This document shows positions 54,645-62,370 of a DNA stretch of 64,000 bases, one piece after another. This DNA comes from Brevibacterium sp. UCMA 11754 (GTDB lineage Bacteria > Actinomycetota > Actinomycetes > Actinomycetales > Brevibacteriaceae): the NCBI RefSeq assembly GCF_021532275.1, contig NZ_JACBOT010000025.1, forward strand, positions 166,219 to 230,218. The letters are read 5' to 3'. The notes below the pieces were generated by a model. That model worked only from the letters and a program-made list of their open reading frames with translations. It ran no database searches and was not told where the DNA came from. A program made the translations under genes and the position numbers. Within the stretch, counting starts at the first letter, position 1, and the number at the start of each line of letters is the position of its first letter.

Positions 54645-54704
54645 ACTCGATCAGGGATCTGCTCACTCGATCAGGGATCCTCTCACTCGACCAGGGATCC
54701 TCCG
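54645..54704. repeat. 20-bp tandem repeat (three units) at the nnr stop
   Basis: ACTCGATCAGGGATCTGCTC and two near-copies start at 54645, 54665 and 54685. The nnr stop codon (54683-54685) lies at the junction of units two and three. Confidence 0.88.
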
Positions 54705-56320
54705 TGGATGAGCTCCCCTGCCACCTCGGCGACGGCATCGCCGAGTGCTCCGGCGTTCACAGCCCGTCGACCCGCAGCATTGTGCACCAGCACGCCGAGT
54801 CCGACGATGTGGGCCAGTTCGCGTTCCGGCAGCGCTGGCTCATGCTGATTCTTCGCGTGGAAGGTCGCGACCAGAGCACCGATGATCCCGGCCAGCACGT
54901 CCCCGGACCCTGCGGTGGCCAGGCTGGCCGGTCCGACCTCGGGGAGCACGCAGAACCCGTCCGGGGCGGCGATGACGGTCTGGTGTCCCTTGAGCAGGAC
55001 GATGCAGCCGCTGGACTGTGCGGCTCTCTGCGCCCAGCCGATGGGGTCGGCGTTGATTCGGCTCGAGGTGATGATCTCGCCCAGCAGCCGGCTGAGCAGC
55101 CGAGCCAGCTCGCCGGCGTGCGGAGTCAGGACCACGGGTCTCTCTGCCAGCCACGTGCCCTTGACCGACTCTGCGCGACCGACCATGTCCAGTGCCCCGG
55201 CGTCGAGGACGACGGGAACGTTCGTGTTCGCCAACGCGTCGACGCAGGCGTGGACGTATTCGTCCTCCGGGTTACCTGGGCCCATGACCACGGCGTTCAT
55301 GCGGCCCGAGGCGGTGACCACCTCGGCGTGGAGGCCGATGACGTATTCGGCGACCATCTGGGACCCCAAGGACCGGACCATGCCGACCCCGCAGTTGACC
55401 GCCGAGGTGGTGGTCAGCACTCCTGCACCCGGGTACTCCTCGGACCCGGCGAGGATGCCGACGACTCCGCGGGAGTATTTGTGGCCGTCCGGTTGGGGGC
55501 GGGGGAAGTCCGCGTTGAGATCATCGGTGTCGACGACCTCGGCGGTGGCCTGGTTCTCGTGCAGTTCGAGGCCGATGTCGACGAGGTGGACGGTGCCGGT
55601 GAATGCGGCGACGCGGGGGTCGATCAGCTCGGCTTTGAGTCCGCCGAAGGTCACGGTGTGGTCGGCGTGGATTCTGTCTTCGGATCCTGCTTCGGCCGGG
55701 GACAGGTCGGACGGGATGTCGACAGCGATGAGCGTCTGTGGGGTAGACGTGCCGGCACCGGACCTGGATGTGCCGGCGCCGGCAGCACTGTTTGTTCTGG
55801 CGGAGTGTCGCCAGTCGCGAATGAGCGCGGCGATATGCTCGGGCAGGCCACGTCGGCCACCGGTGCCGAGCATGCCGTCGAGGACGAGATCGGACCGGGA
55901 GAGTTCCCGCAGCACATCGGCGCGTAGTTGTGCCCCGACCTCGGCACTGCACTGGCCAGGCGCCTCGACGCTCGGGCCAGCGGTCTCTTCCTGACTTGGG
56001 AAGCCGATGACACTGGCTCCGGCCCGACGAGCCGCGGCCAGTCCCTCATCGTGGGTGCGCTCGAAGAGTGTGACGACGGTGATGTGAGCCCCGCGCCGGG
56101 CCAGTGCCGCGGCGGCGAACAGTGCGTCTCCGGCGTTGTTGCCAGGACCTGCGAACACGCACACACGGGAGCCGAAGATCTGACCCCGAGACTCTCGCAG
56201 CACATCGGCGCAGAAGTGGGCCAAGGCGCGAGAAGCGCGAGCCATCAGGTCGACGCCCGCGTCGAGAAGGGGTCGTTCGGCCTCGACGATGACGGTGCTG
56301 GGATAGGCGAAGACTGACAT
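54683..56320 (-). CDS. nnr: bifunctional NAD(P)H-hydrate epimerase / ADP-dependent dehydratase
   Basis: Repairs hydrated NAD(P)H. The N-terminal YjeF_N epimerase domain (about 1-230) has VCVFAGPGNNAGDALFAAAALARRG. The C-terminal kinase-like dehydratase domain (about 250-545) has VVMGPGN, VLTPHAGELARLL, IVLLKGHQTVI and the catalytic TAGSGDVLAGI. 545 residues from ATG 56320; the longer open frame upstream overlaps the peptidase gene in another frame and is rejected. Stands next to alr as in many bacteria. Confidence 0.93.
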   Translation of the reverse strand: MSVFAYPSTVIVEAERPLLDAGVDLMARASRALAHFCADVLRESRGQIFGSRVCVFAGPGNNAGDALFAAAALARRGAHITVVTLFERTHDEGLAAARRAGASVIGFPSQEETAGPSVEAPGQCSAEVGAQLRADVLRELSRSDLVLDGMLGTGGRRGLPEHIAALIRDWRHSARTNSAAGAGTSRSGAGTSTPQTLIAVDIPSDLSPAEAGSEDRIHADHTVTFGGLKAELIDPRVAAFTGTVHLVDIGLELHENQATAEVVDTDDLNADFPRPQPDGHKYSRGVVGILAGSEEYPGAGVLTTTSAVNCGVGMVRSLGSQMVAEYVIGLHAEVVTASGRMNAVVMGPGNPEDEYVHACVDALANTNVPVVLDAGALDMVGRAESVKGTWLAERPVVLTPHAGELARLLSRLLGEIITSSRINADPIGWAQRAAQSSGCIVLLKGHQTVIAAPDGFCVLPEVGPASLATAGSGDVLAGIIGALVATFHAKNQHEPALPERELAHIVGLGVLVHNAAGRRAVNAGALGDAVAEVAGELIHGGSLVE

Positions 56321-56330
56321 CAGTGCCTCC

Positions 56331-57605
56331 TCAGTCCTGGGCCAGACGAGCGAGCCTGCGCCCGGCCAGGTGGGCCAGGAACAGTGCCTGATCGGCCAGT
56401 CCCTCGTCGCTGTGACGGGCTCGGGGCGAGTGGTTGGCTTCGCGCTCCTCGACGGGCAGGTTCGGCAGGGCCACACCGAAGTGGCCGTACGCGCCGGGGA
56501 CCTGTTCGAGCACGCGGGAGAAGTCCTCGGAGCCGGGGATCGGGTTCGGTCGGACAACGGCGCGGTCTGGTCCGAAGAGATCGGCGAAGGTTTCGAGGAA
56601 GAAGTCGGCTTCGTCGTCATTGTTGATCGTCGGTGGCAGCACTCGCTCGTAGTCGACCTCGGCATCCAGTCCGTGGGCGGCGACCAGCTCGGTGACCAGC
56701 TGCGGCAATTCGGCCTCGGCTCGTGTGGTGACCTCATCGGAGAAGGTGCGGATGCTGACGACGAGCTGCGCGAAGTCGGGGATCACGTTCGGGGCGGTGC
56801 CGCCGTTGAACTGGCCGACGGTGATGACCAGGGGGTCGAAGATGTCGAAGCGCCTGGTCACGTATTCCTGGAGCTGACCGACGAGCATCGCACCGACCTG
56901 GATGGGATCGCGGCCGGTTGCCGGGCGGGAGGCGTGGGTGCCTTTGCCGCGGACGGTGATGGACATCTTCGAAAACGCCGCCATGTACGACCCTTGTCGG
57001 CAGTAGGCGACGCCGAGGTCCTGGTCTGCGGAGACGTGAATGCCGAAGGCAGCCTTCACCCTGGGACCCGCGGCATCGAGGACACCCTCCTCAATCATCT
57101 TCCCGGCCCCGTCATAGCCTTCTTCGCCGGGCTGGAACATGAAGACGACGTCTCCGGGCAGGGAGTCCCGGTCACGGTGGAGAAGTTTGAGGGCACCGAC
57201 CAGGCCGGTCGTGTGCAGGTCGTGGCCGCAGGCGTGCATCCGCCCGGTCGTGGCCGCGAAGTCGAAGCCTGTCGCCTCCGGCACGGGCAGGCCGTCCATG
57301 TCTCCGCGCAGCAGCACTGCGGGGACGACACCGGTCGAATCCTCGGCGCGCTGACCACCGCGGAGGACGACGACAAGCGAGGAGAGTCCGTTGCCCTTCG
57401 TCACCTCGATGTCGAGGCCTTCGATTGCGTCGAGGACAAGTTTCTGGGTGATGGGCAGATCAAGCCCCACCTCGGCGTTCTCATGCAGTGCCCGGCGCAG
57501 AGCGACCAACCCGTCCGCGATGTCCGCTGCGTCCTCAGCGGTGGGCAGGTGGATGTCGAGGGCGGTCTCGGTGTGGGAGGTGTCGGTGTTGGAAGGAGAG
57601 CTCAT
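56331..57605 (-). CDS. M20 family amidohydrolase
   Basis: 424-residue dinuclear metal amidohydrolase of the hippuricase/IAA-amino-acid hydrolase group. MHACGHDLHTTGL, FMFQPGEEGYDGAGKMIEEG and HASRPATGRDPI mark the metal and dimerisation regions. Substrate unknown (N-acyl amino acids likely). TAGACT lies 6 nt before the ATG and no ribosome site is visible, so the message may be leaderless. Starts 95 bp downstream of the fic gene. Confidence 0.9.
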   Translation of the reverse strand: MSSPSNTDTSHTETALDIHLPTAEDAADIADGLVALRRALHENAEVGLDLPITQKLVLDAIEGLDIEVTKGNGLSSLVVVLRGGQRAEDSTGVVPAVLLRGDMDGLPVPEATGFDFAATTGRMHACGHDLHTTGLVGALKLLHRDRDSLPGDVVFMFQPGEEGYDGAGKMIEEGVLDAAGPRVKAAFGIHVSADQDLGVAYCRQGSYMAAFSKMSITVRGKGTHASRPATGRDPIQVGAMLVGQLQEYVTRRFDIFDPLVITVGQFNGGTAPNVIPDFAQLVVSIRTFSDEVTTRAEAELPQLVTELVAAHGLDAEVDYERVLPPTINNDDEADFFLETFADLFGPDRAVVRPNPIPGSEDFSRVLEQVPGAYGHFGVALPNLPVEEREANHSPRARHSDEGLADQALFLAHLAGRRLARLAQD

Positions 57606-57700
57606 GGCTCGAGTCTATTCCCGTTCTCTTTGAGGCTGCCTGTCCACCAAATCGTCGACAGGGTGCGTGTCACTTAGCCGGATACCCTGAGCTGCACCCA

Positions 57701-58348
57701 CTAACCGTCTTGCTCAGCTTGCGGGACTGTTTTCTCGACGATTTGGTCGAACATAGCTTCCAAGGGCTGGAAATCCTGCTGATCTGTCGCGATACGTGAG
57801 GCATGGTCGTTAGTCACACCTGTGACTCGCTGCCAGTCAAGGTTCCATCCTGCGTCGTGTGCGATGCGGCTGAACATGAATCGCTGTGTTCGACCGTTGC
57901 CTTCTCGAAACGGGTGAATATAGTTGAACTGGTCGTAGTGATGGGCGAGACGCGAGACGAACTGGTCCCGACTGAGCCCTTTGAGATCGTTGTCGTTGTG
58001 TAGATCCTCGGCCGCGTGCTGCCCTCCGCGATGAACGAAGGACACCGGTATGAATGGGGTCGCTCCCTCGATGGGCTTACGAATGTCAACAGTGCGGATC
58101 TTCCCTGCCCAATCGTAGAGGTCCTGAAATAGGTGCCGATGAATGGCGGACAGTTCAGTCAGGTCACCCGTCGGCTCAGGTGGGGAAATGAGAAGCTGAA
58201 TCATCCGGGCATAAACGAGGTCGCCCTCGGCCATGTCGAGAGCGACCTGAGACTGTGCGTTGACCTTGTTGCGCAAGATCCCTGTCGCGGGATCTATGTA
58301 TGGGTCAGGAAAGGCCATGCCGTGCGCGGGTTCGAGCCACAAGCTCAT
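57701..58348 (-). CDS. Fic family AMPylating toxin
   Basis: 215 residues with the complete active-site loop HPFREGNGRTQR at 145-156 (catalytic His, phosphate-anchoring Gly-Asn-Gly-Arg). A flap region, KPIEGATPFIPVSF, lies near 91-104. Transfers AMP to target proteins when not inhibited. ATG 58348 overlaps the antitoxin gene by 44 nt. The pair is visibly less GC-rich than the flanking housekeeping genes, suggesting acquisition. The C-terminus ends QIVEKTVPQAEQDG. Confidence 0.9.
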   Translation of the reverse strand: MSLWLEPAHGMAFPDPYIDPATGILRNKVNAQSQVALDMAEGDLVYARMIQLLISPPEPTGDLTELSAIHRHLFQDLYDWAGKIRTVDIRKPIEGATPFIPVSFVHRGGQHAAEDLHNDNDLKGLSRDQFVSRLAHHYDQFNYIHPFREGNGRTQRFMFSRIAHDAGWNLDWQRVTGVTNDHASRIATDQQDFQPLEAMFDQIVEKTVPQAEQDG

Positions 58349-58493
58349 CGGCGTCGATGGCTCCGTCGATGTAGCTCTCGGCGTCCGCTTGAGTTTCGGT
58401 GGTGACCGAAAATCCTTCCATCTCGCCGCTGTGGGCACTTTCAGCAACGTGGGCAGCGCGAACCGCCTGACCGACGCTCGTGAGAGTTGTCAT
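58305..58493 (-). CDS. VbhA-like antitoxin of the Fic toxin
   Basis: A 62-residue protein carrying the inhibitory-helix motif S-x-x-x-E-G (S22 to G27, SGEMEG), followed by ESYIDGAIDADELVARTRARHG, the usual VbhA-type ending. In class I Fic systems the Glu blocks ATP binding in the toxin. Length equals that of VbhA when ATG 58493 is used; in-frame upstream ATGs (58532, 58571) are less convincing. Directly precedes and overlaps fic. Confidence 0.85.
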   Translation of the reverse strand: MTTLTSVGQAVRAAHVAESAHSGEMEGFSVTTETQADAESYIDGAIDADELVARTRARHGLS

Positions 58494-58707
58494 CGTGAAA
58501 CCGACCTTCCCGCTAGTCAATGTTTCCACCATTGATTTTACCAGTTGGAGTGCAAGTACGGCAGGCTTCACGTTTTGCTGCTCTCATGATTTGCGCACGG
58601 CTTTTGCTGCCAAAATCTCGGCATCTTTCCCTCTTCGCCACTGAACCACTTTCGATGTCTCGAACAAGCACAGAGGCCGAGCTGCTTGCACGGTTCCGGC
58701 TTCGACC

Positions 58708-59130
58708 TCAGCCGAAATGCTCAGCATCCCATTCCACGCTGGGACTCAGCGATGGCCCGTCACCTTCGACGATGACGAAGGTCATGGTGAGGTTCGCATC
58801 ATGGGTGATGGAGAGGTGGATGTTCGTGGCGCCGATGCGGTGGAAGTGCTCGAGCACCAGCCCTCGCAGGCGGAATGAGGGCGCACCGGACCTGGCGGGG
58901 ACCACCTCGGCGGATTGCCAGGGAAGCCACCCGGGGAAGCCGATCGCCTTCTTCAGAGCCTCCTTGGCGGAGAATCTCGCTGCCAAGGAGGCATCCGTCC
59001 GGCGTCTGCCGGTGCGCCCCCGCTGTTCGGCAGGGGTGAGCAGCCGATCGAGCAATTCTGGGACCCGCTCGATGTGCTCGGCGAAGCGCGGCACATCTGC
59101 GATGTCGGTTCCGATTCCCAGAATCGCCAT
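58708..59130 (-). CDS. acpS: holo-[acyl-carrier-protein] synthase
   Basis: Attaches 4'-phosphopantetheine to ACP. GIGTDIADVPRF with the Mg-binding Asp at the N-terminus and ARFSAKEALKKAIGF near residue 55 are diagnostic; LSITHDANLTMTFVIVE near the end. 140 residues, a little longer than the usual 120-130. ATG 59130 with GGGGAGAG. The 214-bp gap upstream of the antitoxin (58494-58707) is relatively AT-rich and shows no gene. Confidence 0.93.
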   Translation of the reverse strand: MAILGIGTDIADVPRFAEHIERVPELLDRLLTPAEQRGRTGRRRTDASLAARFSAKEALKKAIGFPGWLPWQSAEVVPARSGAPSFRLRGLVLEHFHRIGATNIHLSITHDANLTMTFVIVEGDGPSLSPSVEWDAEHFG

Positions 59131-59189
59131 ATCTCTCCCCTTTTCGCACGCCTCCCGCTGGGACACGTGATCCGGTTGTCGTGGTCTGC

Positions 59190-61064
59190 CTACTCCACGG
59201 TCACGGATTTGGCCAGGTTGCGTGGCTGATCCACGTCGAGGCCCTTGGCCGTGGCCAGTTCCATCGCGAAGATCTGCAGCGGAACCGTTGTCAGCAGCGG
59301 CGCCATGAGCGTCGTCGTCTGGGGAACGTAGATGACCTCGGAGGCGAACTCGCGGACCTCTTCATCCCCTTCCTCGGCGATGACGACGGTGTTCGCGCCG
59401 CGGGCCCGGACTTCCTGGATGTTCGAGATGACCTTGGCGTGCAGCGAATCGCGGCCGCGCTTGCTGGGCACGACGATGATGACGAGCTGGCCGTCGTCGA
59501 TGAGTGCGATCGGCCCGTGCTTGAGCTCACCGGCGGCGAAGCCCTCGGCGTGGATGTAGGCGAGCTCCTTGAGCTTGAGCGCACCCTCCATGGCCACGGG
59601 GAAGCCCACATGGCGGCCCAGGAACAGCACAGAGCCGACGTCCTGGTTGCGACGGGCGAGCTCGAGCACCTGCTGCTTGCCGTTGTCGAGGACGCTCTGA
59701 ACCTTCTCCGGGATGGTCTGCAGCTCTGCGAGGATGGTGGTGATCTCGTCGCGGAACTTGTTGCCCCGCAGCTGTGCCAGGTAGAGGCCCAGCAGATAGC
59801 AGGCCACAACCTGGGACAGGAAGGCCTTCGTCGAGGCGACCGCGATCTCCGGACCGGCGTGCGTGTACAGTGCGGCATCGGATTCGCGGGGAATGGTCGA
59901 GCCGAAGGTGTTGCAGATGGCGATGACCTTCGCGCCCTGCTGACGTGCGTGGCGCACGGCCATGGTCGTGTCCATGGTCTCTCCCGACTGGGAGATCGCC
60001 ACGACGAGGGTCTTCTCCGTCACAACAGGGTCACGGTAGCGGAACTCGTGGGCGAGCTCGACCTCGACGGGCACGCGGCACCAGTGTTCGATGGCGTACT
60101 TGGCGACCTGGCCGGCGTAGGCTGCGGTGCCGCAGGCGATGACGACGATCTTGTCGATGGTCTTGAGCACCGTCTCGTCGATGTGCATCTCATCGAGGGT
60201 GAGCTTGCCGTCGATGTCGAGGCGGCCCAGCAGGGTGTCGGCGACGGCCTGTGGCTGGTCGTGGATCTCCTTGTCCATGAACGAGGGGAATCCGCCCTTT
60301 TCCGCAGCAGCGGCGTCCCAGTCGACCTCGTACTGCACACCGTCGACCTCGTTGCCGTCGTTGTCCGTGATGACCACTGAGTCCGGGGTGATGGTCACGA
60401 CCTGGTCCTGACCGATCTCGACTGCGGTGCGGGTGTAGTCGATGAAGGCGGCGACGTCGGAGCCGAGGAAGTTCTCTCCCTCACCCAGGCCGATGACCAG
60501 GGGCGAGTTGCGGCGTGCGGCGACGACCTGTCCGGGAGCGTCGGCGTGGACTGCCAGCAGCGTGAAGGCGCCTTCGAGCTGGGTGGCGGTCACGCGCATG
60601 GCCTTCGTCAGGTCGCCGGTCTCCTGGAAGTTCTTGGCCAGTTGAGCGGCCGCAACCTCGGTGTCGGTCTCTGACTGGAATTGCGCACCGTCGGCGGTGA
60701 GATCGCGCTTGAGCTGAGCGAAGTTCTCGATGATGCCGTTGTGGATCAGCGCCAGCTTTCCACCGTCGGCCACATGCGGGTGGGCGTTGAGGTCGGTCGG
60801 TCCACCGTGGGTGGCCCACCTGGTGTGTCCGATGCCGGTCTGGGCCTTCGGCAGGGGGTTGACCTCGAGCTCGTCGGTCAGCGCCGAGAGCTTGCCCGCC
60901 TTCTTCGCGGACTCCAGATCACCGGCGGGAGTGACAAGGGCGACTCCCGCAGAGTCATAGCCCCGATATTCGAGCCGTTTCAGTCCGCTGAGCACCACAT
61001 CGAGCGCCGAGTGATCAGCATTGTCAACGTCTGCTTTGGATACATAACCAACGATTCCACACAT
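59190..61064 (-). CDS. glmS: glutamine-fructose-6-phosphate aminotransferase
   Basis: Makes glucosamine-6-phosphate for the cell wall. C2 (after Met removal the N-terminal nucleophile) in MCGIVGYVSK; glutaminase motif RTRWATHGGPT-like GHTRWATHGGP; two SIS domains with IACGTAAYAGQV, SQSGETMDT and the C-terminal DQPRNLAKSVTVE. 624 residues. TAAAAT lies 7 nt before ATG 61064 and there is no ribosome site, so the message may be leaderless; no glmS ribozyme is visible. Confidence 0.96.
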   Translation of the reverse strand: MCGIVGYVSKADVDNADHSALDVVLSGLKRLEYRGYDSAGVALVTPAGDLESAKKAGKLSALTDELEVNPLPKAQTGIGHTRWATHGGPTDLNAHPHVADGGKLALIHNGIIENFAQLKRDLTADGAQFQSETDTEVAAAQLAKNFQETGDLTKAMRVTATQLEGAFTLLAVHADAPGQVVAARRNSPLVIGLGEGENFLGSDVAAFIDYTRTAVEIGQDQVVTITPDSVVITDNDGNEVDGVQYEVDWDAAAAEKGGFPSFMDKEIHDQPQAVADTLLGRLDIDGKLTLDEMHIDETVLKTIDKIVVIACGTAAYAGQVAKYAIEHWCRVPVEVELAHEFRYRDPVVTEKTLVVAISQSGETMDTTMAVRHARQQGAKVIAICNTFGSTIPRESDAALYTHAGPEIAVASTKAFLSQVVACYLLGLYLAQLRGNKFRDEITTILAELQTIPEKVQSVLDNGKQQVLELARRNQDVGSVLFLGRHVGFPVAMEGALKLKELAYIHAEGFAAGELKHGPIALIDDGQLVIIVVPSKRGRDSLHAKVISNIQEVRARGANTVVIAEEGDEEVREFASEVIYVPQTTTLMAPLLTTVPLQIFAMELATAKGLDVDQPRNLAKSVTVE

Positions 61065-61207
61065 GAGTGGAATTTTACGCAGTCGAGTCAAGAAACGTGG
61101 AATCGACCTACCCGACCACCACCTCGGCGATCACGAAGGGCACGTTCGGAATCTCACGGACCACCTCGGCGAACCGGCCCGACATGACGCATGACACAAT
61201 TGTGCCC
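61065..61207. promoter_or_regulatory. divergent promoter region glmS/coaA
   Basis: A 143-bp spacer. It contains TAAAAT (on -) next to glmS, CACAAT 7 nt before the coaA ATG, and two copies of ACCACCTCGGCGA (about 61121 and 61162, 41 bp apart), which are non-coding copies of the over-represented 9-mer GCCGAGGTG. Confidence 0.45.
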
Positions 61208-62244
61208 ATGTCTCATGTCGATCCCATCCTTGACCGCGCGCGACGCCTGGCCGGCCTCAATACAGGACGCAAACCCGAGGTCGAACCGACGTCCCCGTTC
61301 TGGGAGTTCGACCGCGACGTCTGGGGCACCCTGGCCCAAGCCACTCCCCTGCCGCTGAAGCAGCGTGACATCGAACGTCTGCGCGGTCTGGGTGATCGAA
61401 TCAACCTCGACGAGGTGGCTCAGGTGTACCTGCCCCTGTCACGGCTGCTCAACCTCTACGTCTCCGCCCGCCGTGCCAAGCACGATATGACGAGGGAGTT
61501 CTTCTCCCCATTGCACGAGATCGGGCTCGAACCGCAGGAGGCCAAGCGCACCCCCTTCGTCATCGGCGTGGCCGGGTCCGTCGCCGTCGGCAAGTCGACG
61601 ACCGCTCGTGTCCTGCGCGAACTCCTGGCCCGCTGGCCCGACACCCCTCGCGTCGAGCTCATCACCACCGACGGCTTCCTCTACCCGAACGCCGAACTCG
61701 ACCGCCGACGGCTCACAGGGCGCAAGGGCTTCCCTGAGTCCTATGACCGGCGCAAACTGCTGCGGTTCATCTCCGCCGTGAAATCCGGATCCCCCGAGGT
61801 GCGTGCCCCCGTGTACTCGCACCACACCTATGACATCGTCCCCGGCGCCGAGGTGGTTGTCCGCTCCCCCGATGTCCTCATCGTCGAAGGCCTCAACGTC
61901 CTCCAGCCCGCCCGGCCCCGCAGCGACGGGACCCTGGGCCTGTCGATCAGCGACTACTTCGACTTCTCCGTCTATGTCGATGCCCGTTCCCGCGACATCC
62001 GACAGTGGTACATCTCCCGCTTCCTCAAGCTCAAGCACGGTGCCTTCCAGGACACGGACTCCTACTTCCACCGCTATTCGAAGCTCGACGACGACGAGGC
62101 GATCACCCTGGCCACGGAGATCTGGGATTCGATCAACTTCCCAATCTGCGTGAGAACGTCCAGCCCAGCCGGGGGCGTGCCGACCTCGTGCTCCACAAAT
62201 CGGATGACCACACGATCCGCAAGGTCCAGCTGCGCAAGCTCTGA
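61208..62244 (+). pseudogene. coaA: type I pantothenate kinase, frameshifted near 62136
   Basis: First enzyme of coenzyme A synthesis. [16 protein letters not shown] start; Walker A GSVAVGKS at 123-130; [20 protein letters not shown] and VEGLNVLQP are all typical. At about 62136 the frame breaks: SIN is followed by FPICVRT instead of LPNLREN, and the correct ending ([21 protein letters not shown]...RKL) continues in the next frame to the stop at 62244. One missing C in AAC(C)TTCCC explains it. Without the shift the protein would be about 345 residues. Either a real mutation or a sequencing error; see findings. Confidence 0.85.
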
Positions 62245-62370
62245 ATGGTCGGCTGCTTCACGGTGGAACTTCGCCCTGAGCTGATTGCGAAATAGATCTG
62301 CAGGTTCGGAGGTTGAAGTCTGTGAACATTCGGACCTGCCCGGGAAGGGCCGGGTGAGGGAGGCGACGAG

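Noticed and set aside
54566..60380. Long + strand frames opposite nnr, the M20 gene and glmS (453, 435 and 399 codons)
   Set aside because: The opposite strand encodes recognisable proteins with all motifs; the + frames show no domain and share codon-phase artefacts.
61065..61090. glmS ribozyme upstream of glmS
   Set aside because: The upstream spacer is only about 140 bp, is shared with coaA, and shows no ribozyme core; a -10 element lies 7 nt from the ATG.
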